A stretch of 64,000 nt of DNA from Lumbricus rubellus (taxonomy: Eukaryota; Annelida; Clitellata; Crassiclitellata; Lumbricidae). The stretch's first letter is position 1, and the number at the start of each line of letters is the position of its first letter. Of the stretch, positions 57,628 through 64,000 are shown piece by piece. The notes under the pieces were generated by a model that was given only the letters and a program-made list of their open reading frames with translations, did no database searches and was not told the origin of the DNA. The stretch covers positions 37,418,176-37,482,175 of the forward strand of contig OX243816.1 in the NCBI GenBank assembly GCA_945859605.1, written 5' to 3'. Both the position numbers and the translations under genes were made by a program.

Positions 57628-58637
57628 CAGGGTGGGCCAATAGGAATGCAACAACTTTGACGCCTTATAACTTGAACAATTTGTATCCGAACATCGTAAT
57701 CAATATACTAAATTGAAGGTAATTATCCACTCTACTACTATGTAAAATCTTGCGCTGATACACGACACCGTTTAAATAAAAATTTTGGTGCGACGCACAC
57801 CTCTCAATTTTGAATGTAAATAATGAACATCATGGCGCCGCTCACGGAAGAGGATAGAATTTTAATCAGAATCTTAAGAGTAGAAAACAAATACAAAGCA
57901 CACCAGATGTTGATAGAATTCCCTTCTAGAAAATGGAATAAATATGCTCTACATCGATTGATTAAACAAATTGATGCCACGGGAACTTTTAACAGCCGCA
58001 ACTGTGGTCGCAAACGTTCTCCCGCCGGCGCATCGTTCACGTCATACGGTTGCCTATCTGAACGCTAACGTAGGCCTACCAGAGTTTATTGAACCGGAGA
58101 ACTGGCCACCGAACAATCCGTATTTAAACCCGGTTGACTATTCGATATGGGGTTGCCTTCAGCAACTGGTCTATCGTGAACCGATACGTGACGTTGAACA
58201 TTTGAAAAAATTGATTGTTTACTGCTGGGTTGAAATAACCCGAGCACTGGTGGCCTCAGCCATCGATCAATGGTCGTCTCGTGTCCATGCTGTCATATTA
58301 GCATGTGGTGGACATATTGAATATTTGTTTGACTTATGATAAATTCACTCAAGATATGAATTGATATTAATTGTTAGAACTAGTGATTGTTTAGAATTGA
58401 GTCATTGACATATTAAGTTTAAGACTTTTGGTTTTTTCTTGCAGTTTTATGGCAAAAAAGGGACATCGAACATTAATAGCATTATCTCAAACAATCGTAA
58501 TAGTATCTCTTAGATATTTTTGCAGATTGATAAAATGGATAATTATGTTCAATCTGATATATAGGACAAGACGCTCAGATAAAAAGTGCTTAAGTTATAA
58601 GGCGTCAAACTTGTTGCATTCCTACTGGCCCACCCTG
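57628..58637 (+). mobile_element. Tc1/mariner-type transposon, 1010 bp
   Basis: Ends CAGGGTGGGCCAATAGGAAT and, inverted, CAGGGTGGGCCAGTAGGAAT; flanked by TA. The two sides of the insertion rejoin to match the left palindrome arm exactly (GAAATATATAG), confirming the boundaries. It encodes an internally deleted transposase. Confidence 0.93.
57823..58339 (+). pseudogene. Mariner-type transposase with internal deletion
   Basis: The N-terminal frame starts MNIMAPLTEEDRILIRILRV and contains a helix-turn-helix region (RKWNKYALHRLIKQIDATGT) for end binding. Near 58020 it passes, in another frame, to the C-terminal block SRHTVAYLNANVGLPEF, then NPYLNPVDYSIWGCLQQLVY with the third catalytic aspartate, then a helical tail ending HIEYLFDL. 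The catalytic segment with the first two aspartates is missing. The protein is normally about 340-350 residues; here about 170 remain. Confidence 0.8.
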
Positions 58638-58908
58638 TATATAGAAACGACACCAGACACGAGATGATACAATGATTTATAAGAATTTTTGAGCCTCAGA
58701 CCGCCATTTTGAAAAAAGCCGCCATCTTGAATTCTAAGGGAAATTTCGGATGGCTCCCCTTCTTAAGATGTTCTCTTGGGTCCCAACTACAACTGTGCCA
58801 AGCGGCAACCCGTGTTCAAAAAGTGCAGTTTACTAACCAGAATCCGACTTGTACCGCTTCTACTAGTAGATTACTTACTTTTGCATAAAGCTATCGAAAG
58901 AAATAGGT

Positions 58909-59263
58909 GATTACAACGCCACAAAAGGCACCGTGGACTCATTCGACCACGAAACAAAGGGATACACTTTCAGTTACAGGACCAGAAGATGGCCTCTTCT
59001 ATTTCTTGGTTGATGCAGCAGCGCTCAACGCGTATGTCATAATTATAGAAGTTGCAGAATCCGACATGGCGAGATCACGCACATTCAGTAGGCCTACGTT
59101 TGGACAAACGCCGTGTATTCCTGCATTCCTGCTGGAAGTTGGTCATGAGCTAATCAGACCGCTTATAATCACGAGCCATCATTTTATTTCAAGATTTGTT
59201 ACTCATTACGTTCAACAATGTCCTTGTCTATCATATAAATTAAACAGGACCGAAATTGGTTAA
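58909..59263 (+). pseudogene. piggyBac transposase C-terminal remnant
   Basis: One frame reads DYNATKGTVDSFDHETKGY and SYRTRRWPLLF; after a one-base shift another continues FLVDAAALNAYVIIIEV and a basic tail with LLEVGHELIRPLI. The DYN-TKG-VD block with its catalytic aspartate, then RRWP and AALNAYV, is typical of piggyBac transposases. The earlier two-thirds of the gene are gone, apparently replaced by the palindrome. Confidence 0.8.
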
Positions 59264-59361
59264 ACATTTCCCTGGATTTGACGAAAATAAATTGGGGGTA
59301 TTTTTTTACCCCCCGGTTACCAACAACTGTAACTGAAATAGGGTTACCCTATAAGGGTTAA

Positions 59362-61380
59362 TAGCCAAGCGAGCCCGCGGGACTTGTGGAAGACATGACA
59401 ATTTTTCAGTCGATAGCCATCTCTAATTTGCATTACTAAAATAAACATATCAAATACTTTTAAACTGAAATAGAGTTAATTTTACTTCACTTAACAATAC
59501 TGTCTGAAAGGTGGGACTGCCAAATATTTAATATTAATTTTAATTGATTACGAAATTTGATTTAGGCTTAGAAATCAATGGAATCTATTGCTTTATTACA
59601 CATTCGGTTTATTACTTGTACATAATTATCGAAGCCATTTCACATGCATTGCATTGCCTGCCATAAGGACCCAATTCGAATAATTCCGTACTCAGGTGAG
59701 TCTGTGGTTTCTTTTTTGACCGGGCCGCAATGCAGAGTTCCGAGGTTTTTGAAGACAAGGTAGCGGGAGCTGAGAGACTGGTGACAGCAGTGCCAAATCA
59801 TCTATGCTGCTGTGATTGCTGACTAATTTATACATTTTCATGCATTGCAAGTATGATAAGGAAAGGACTTTTCACTGATTTACATATTACAAGATAATTT
59901 ATCAGAATATAACATCATTGGCTAGGTAATTAATTTGCTATTTTGTCTCATTTGGATCGTTAAGCTTAGGCCTATACCACATGCATTGCCTGACAGGGTA
60001 GAGCACTTTCTGCAATCTGGGTTTATGATCAAAGGTATATGCACGATGTACCATTGCAATCTAGCAGCACAAAGTGAGAGCCCATGATCTATTGTGTCAG
60101 CACCAAGATTTTCAACAGCCAAGGAAGTAGGCCTACCGCACCTAAACAAGTGATCACCTTAGCCAGTGAACAAGTTGAATTTCTATGTGACGAGCATCAT
60201 GAGTATGCTGAGCTATCACTTGTTTGCTTGTCTGCTTTGAAAAGTGAAGTGACCTTTAGAAGATCTGGTGCTCTACACAATGCATAATACAATAATACAT
60301 GATGGCTGTGTTGACCTTAGCATTGCTCTTTGTGTGTCGCACATCGCAAAACTGTGTGATGCACTATAACCAAAAACTATCAAAGACCCAGAATACATGC
60401 ATTTGCAAAAACCCTATGTGCATGCCACATGGTGTCTTACATGTAAGAAACCCTGTGTGCACCTTTGAATGATGTACACATGTACAAGCCGTTACCGGAG
60501 TATCAGGCTGTTGACAAGGTTATTTCTCAATTTGCAACTCGAGCACTACATGTAGAGTAAATCAACATCTTTGGCATCTTACTTACACGTGAGAAATTGG
60601 TTCTGAAATGCTGAAATGGTTCCTCTGGCATTATTCAGTGAGTGTGTACCTTTTGGAACGAGAAACTCTAGCAGATGCCTTAATCAAGTTCAAACAATTA
60701 CTTATTTGGAAGTCCAAATCAATCGATTGGGAAATGGTTTAATCCAAACCACGATTTCCATCATGTATTAATTTTTCAACACAACTGTGCAACCTTGTTC
60801 AAGTGAATCCTTGATTCGCAATGTACCATCTTGAGTGTGATACCAGCTTTTTAACCTTCCTTTCGATGAGTGTTGCATGTCAGCTGCTTACGTTTCAAGT
60901 GCTGAAACTGTAGAGGCAGTGAGTGTTGTGAATGATGGGGCGGAACAAGGCGTCAAAGTAATGTAGGACTTTAATTATCGAAGACACTCGATCAGACTGA
61001 GAAAAAATCATCTAAAAACTAAGTGGCAAAAATGAAGTAACTAGGCCTATTACATATCTGCAACAGTTAACCACTCTTACAAGAGTACACTAGTCAAAAA
61101 CTAGCACTGGTTAGTAGCTACATATTATATCAATATTTTATTTTTAATGGTCTGCTTTTCGTATATTTGACATACAAATGTAATATGAGGTAATTCGAAA
61201 TTCCATCTGTTTGAATAAATTTGTTTTTTTAAAAATGTTATTTCTAAATATTAATTAAAACATTGTAGCAACATTGAATTTGATGTTTAACATTGTTCTA
61301 GCCATAGAACCATTGAAATGAAGTAACTATGTTTAATTTCACACAAAGGATTTGCTCAAATTTGCACGTTCGGGTTTGCT
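59362..61380. other. Unassigned interior of the outer TIR element
   Basis: The first 100 bp continues the SINE-like repeat. The rest, about 1.9 kb, has short frames only (75 codons or fewer) and no motif that I recognise; it may hold an eroded transposase. Confidence 0.4.
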
Positions 61381-61557
61381 AAAACCATTGTTTGAACACA
61401 GGGGTGGGGGGACCTCTAAATATATGCAGATTTCAAAAATCTTTTCACCCAATTTAATCTTGATCACAATGGAACAAAACCCAAACCCAGACAGCTCGGT
61501 TTATATACTTCAAAATTTTGCCATGCATCTGTGATGCACCCTAATGTATATATACAA

Positions 61558-61558
<1 letters not shown>

Positions 61559-61592
<34 letters not shown>
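61559..61592. repeat. (TA)n microsatellite
   Basis: Simple TA repeat of about 34 bp beside the TIR element's right end. Confidence 0.9.
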
Positions 61593-61595
<3 letters not shown>

Positions 61596-61701
61596 GTTGT
61601 ATGGATTCATGATTTTGGTTATAGGTCGGTTATTGATTTTGCTGATAAGCAGCGAGAGTTATTTATAGCCCTATTCCTTGAAAAACGTCGCTGACTGCTA
61701 C

Positions 61702-62105
61702 TCCCTCCCTCCCTGTCTCACCTCCTCCCTCCCTCCCTCCCTCACCTCCTCCCTCCCTCACCTCCTCCCTCCCTCACCTCCTCCCTCCCTTACCTCCTCC
61801 CTCGCTCACCTCCTCCCTCCCTCACCTCCTCCCTTCCTCACCTCCTCCCTCCCTCACCTCCTCCCTCCCTCACTCCTCCCTCCCTCACCTCCTCCCTCCT
61901 TCACCTCCTCCCTCCCTCACCTCCTCCCTCCCTCACCTCCTCCCTCGCTCACCTCCTCCCTCCCTCACCTCCTCCCTTCCTCACCTCCTCCCTCCCTCAC
62001 CTCCTTCCTCCCTCACTCCTCCCTCCCTCACCTACTCCCTCCCTCACCTCCTCTCTCCCTCACCTCCTCCCTCCCTCACCTCCTCCCTTCCACACCTCCT
62101 CCCAA
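61702..62105. repeat. CTCCCTCCCTCAC minisatellite
   Basis: About 30 copies of a 13-bp unit CTCCCTCCCTCAC, with T-for-C and GCTC variants and some 12-bp units. A higher-order repeat of about 130 bp is visible (the TTACC/GCTC/TTCC order recurs). The Pro/Ser/Leu frame across it is a shadow. Confidence 0.95.
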
Positions 62106-63684
62106 CCAACAATCCACTTCCCCCAACCACCCCCAACCCCAACCCAACGCATCAGTCGTTGCAGTCTCTGTATATATATAGCGACATCGTTTTCCCGGCC
62201 TCGGCGTCAACGGCTCTGAGATGCCGCAGCCACCGCCGCCTCCGCCTTTTGTACAGTCAGCATAGCGACCCGGTCCACATTATTACGAACCCGAAACGTC
62301 CGCGCTATAGTCTCTCTCTGTTACTGTATATCGGCGTAATATTCCTCCGGTTGAGATGGCCGTTTAAAATATGCCAAGCCTATTAACTCCGTCACTGCCT
62401 GTACTCTGGTAGTGCCAGTCTCAAGCCTAGAGAAAGGAGAGGGACGACGGCCGCGACACTAGTCGTCTTTTGCTATGACATAATTTATGTAGCGGCGTTA
62501 GATATATATATATATATATTGTAATTGTATTTGTAATTGAACATTTATAAAGCGTCGCTCACAGATTCAGTACCACTCCCGACCCAAGTTAGCGCTCCCG
62601 CTAACAAATAGTATATAGTCTTCAGGCGTTTACAGAACAAGTGCCAAAGAGCACTTTTATATATCAAGCAAGCAATCGTCCCTCTTTCTCTCAGTCTGCC
62701 TGACTGTCTATGTCTGCCTGGGTGTGTCTCTGTCTGTCTGTCTGCCTGTTTGTATCTTTCTCACGATTTCGTGGTTAAAAGGCCGCAGCTACCTAGTAAA
62801 CTTAGATATCAATAAAAGAGGTTACTCCTTGATCATCATAATAATGATCCTTTGCAAAAGAAAATGCACAATTCGGTATTGCTTATGATGCAGAGTTTGC
62901 ACGTCGCATAATGCTTCAGACATGGTATATATGTAAAAATATAGATGTAAATGTAGGAGTACACTTGTTCTATATCGGCCGAATGGTACAGACTATTCGA
63001 GGTCTGCTTGAATAACTATATGGCCCTCTCCGCCATATTTGGCACCAGATGTTATTTCACTTCACCGAACTTTCCAAATCTACCACTTTATCGTCAATTC
63101 CGATGTTGTCCACATGCTACTGCATGCAATTTGTCTCTTGCGACTGTTGCATAATATACATTATATGCATATATGTATATTATATGTACTATATATATAT
63201 ATGCTGTATGTATATATATGTATATTATTATATTATATATGTATATATATGTATATTATATGTACTATATATATATAACTATTTAAGTACATGTAGACTT
63301 ACTGCTCTGGTTCCCTAAGTCATAAAACGACAAAATGAGACTCTTGAGAGCAAAAACTTGCAGACAATAATTATACACTGGCATTTCAAGCAAGAGTGGA
63401 CAGAAACATGTCCACGCGATTGGTCTATGTATAGCAGTATAGCAGTGTGTATACTTCGATAATTATGGATGTTTGACAGCGACAGTCAGTCAATGCAATT
63501 ATAGAATTAACCTTCCATAGAATTGTTGCGCTAGTGTGGGTCGCTGGAGCATGAGGTAGAAGTGAGCTCAGCTGGGGGGGTGTGCAACAATGTAGGCTAT
63601 GCACTCAATTTTCGTCTAATTTTCGTCACTGATTGGTATAATTAGGTGATCTTACATAGCCTACTCTAAACTGCGATGTTTACT
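62106..63684. other. Non-coding stretch
   Basis: Includes a SINE-like 3' fragment (ACATTTATAAAGCGTCGCTC) at about 62541-62600, a TCTG microsatellite at about 62690-62755 and AT-rich palindromic repeats at 63160-63280. No gene seen. Confidence 0.45.
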
Positions 63685-63858
63685 CAGTTACGTAACTATA
63701 GCGTTGGGCTTGGGGGGCTTAAGCCCCCAAACGAAGCTGAAGCCCCCCAATAAATCAAGCCGTTGTATGCTTACGACTAAATATGCTACGGCACTCGTCA
63801 TACTTAAGGCTTGAGCCCCCCCCCCCCCCCAAAACGAAAAATCCTAGTTACGTCCCTG
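63685..63858. mobile_element. 174-bp hAT-type MITE
   Basis: Ends CAGTTACGTAACTATAG and, inverted, CAGGGACGTAACTAGG; perfect duplication TGTTTACT (63677-63684, 63859-63866). Contains GGCTTGGGGGGCTTAAGCCC and a run of C near 63817-63832. Confidence 0.92.
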
Positions 63859-64000
63859 TGTTTACTAGATGTCTTGTGTTGGGATCTTGTTTTGGGGGTC
63901 GTTTTTACTTAAGCTTGCTTATTAACTTGAAACTATAGGCCTACATTGTATGTGTAGCCTATACAGTGGGACAGTAAATGAGAGATTCGAAATTTCTAGA

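Larger units (their letters stand above)
56757..58857. repeat. Right arm of the long palindrome
   Basis: Inverted copy of 55061-56170, about 1.09 kb once the mariner at 57628-58637 and its TA are removed. The outer, non-coding part looks nearly identical to the left arm; the cadherin part has more indels. Confidence 0.9.
53856..59357 (+). mobile_element. piggyBac-type transposon, 5.5 kb, with captured sequence
   Basis: Flanked by TTAA (53852-53855, 59358-59361). Terminal repeats begin CCCTTATAGGGTAACC at both ends, and GTAACCGGGGGGTAAAAAA is shared near both. The right end retains a degraded piggyBac transposase C-terminus. The middle is a palindrome of about 2.8 kb (without later insertions) with cadherin-like sequence in the spacer and inner arms. 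A hAT (54221-55056) and a mariner (57628-58637) were added later. Confidence 0.85.
53455..61544. mobile_element. TIR transposon of unknown superfamily, heavily nested into
   Basis: Both ends read TTAGGGTGCATCA inward, and a second shared block, ATATTTAGAGGTCCCCCCA, lies about 115-120 bp (left) and 130-135 bp (right) from the ends, in inverted orientation. TGTATA flanks both sides, but in AT-rich sequence, so a 6-bp duplication is only likely. About 7.5 kb of the span is other elements: a SINE-like repeat and a piggyBac with its own insertions. What remains, mostly 59400-61400, has no transposase that I recognise. Confidence 0.6.

Noticed and set aside
61678..62181. 167-codon PPSLTSSLPHLL repeat protein
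   Set aside because: A 13-bp minisatellite read in frame; the unit length alone explains the pattern.

Overview
This is eukaryotic, metazoan DNA from an intron-containing, A+T-rich, repeat-laden genome. Only one stretch looks like a functional host gene: the last coding exon of a biogenic-amine G-protein-coupled receptor (5-HT2-like) on the minus strand at 16528-17876. Nearly everything else that can be named is mobile DNA or simple repeat. A Ty3/gypsy retrotransposon with the copia-like order integrase-before-reverse transcriptase (the Gmr1 clade, reported from deuterostomes), a THAP/P-element relative and many hAT, piggyBac and Tc1/mariner elements point to a marine deuterostome invertebrate. 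An echinoderm is my guess, but nothing here proves it.

Layout. 1-16 kb: gene-poor DNA with a mariner carcass (2668-3636), a 63-bp piggyBac MITE, microsatellites, a small MITE, two tRNA-like SINEs and a 33-unit decamer minisatellite (11725-12050). 16.5-17.9 kb: the receptor exon. 18-31 kb: microsatellites, hAT elements with perfect 8-bp target duplications (19309-19516, 20860-21166, 27271-28076), a mariner-like element (25249-26461) and a LINE fragment. 31531-47007: a Gmr1-like LTR retrotransposon on the minus strand with 1009-bp LTRs and a 5-bp duplication. Its gag is split by a second LTR element on the plus strand (36766-44779), which carries a P-like transposon (38941-41351, itself holding a TTAA MITE) and a hAT element in its 3' LTR. 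47-53 kb: no gene seen; a second copy of the 25-kb mariner-like element sits inside a CATA array. 53455-61544: a nest of an unclassified TIR element, a SINE-like repeat, a 5.5-kb piggyBac and, inside that, a long palindrome whose spacer and inner arms hold pieces of a cadherin gene; a mariner and a hAT have landed in it. 61.5-64 kb: minisatellite, AT repeats and a last hAT MITE.

How the parts relate. Target-site duplications give an order of events. The outer LTRs differ at two positions by eye, and the inner LTRs at one besides the hAT insertion, so Gmr1, the inner element, the P-like element, the hAT and the TTAA MITE must all have moved recently. Three items deserve most attention: the palindrome with captured cadherin sequence inside a piggyBac element; the inner LTR element, whose ancestral frame was a single open reading frame of about 913 codons in which I recognise no gag, protease, integrase or reverse transcriptase; and a 241-codon THAP protein left by in-frame internal deletion of a P-like transposase, similar in design to P-element repressors.
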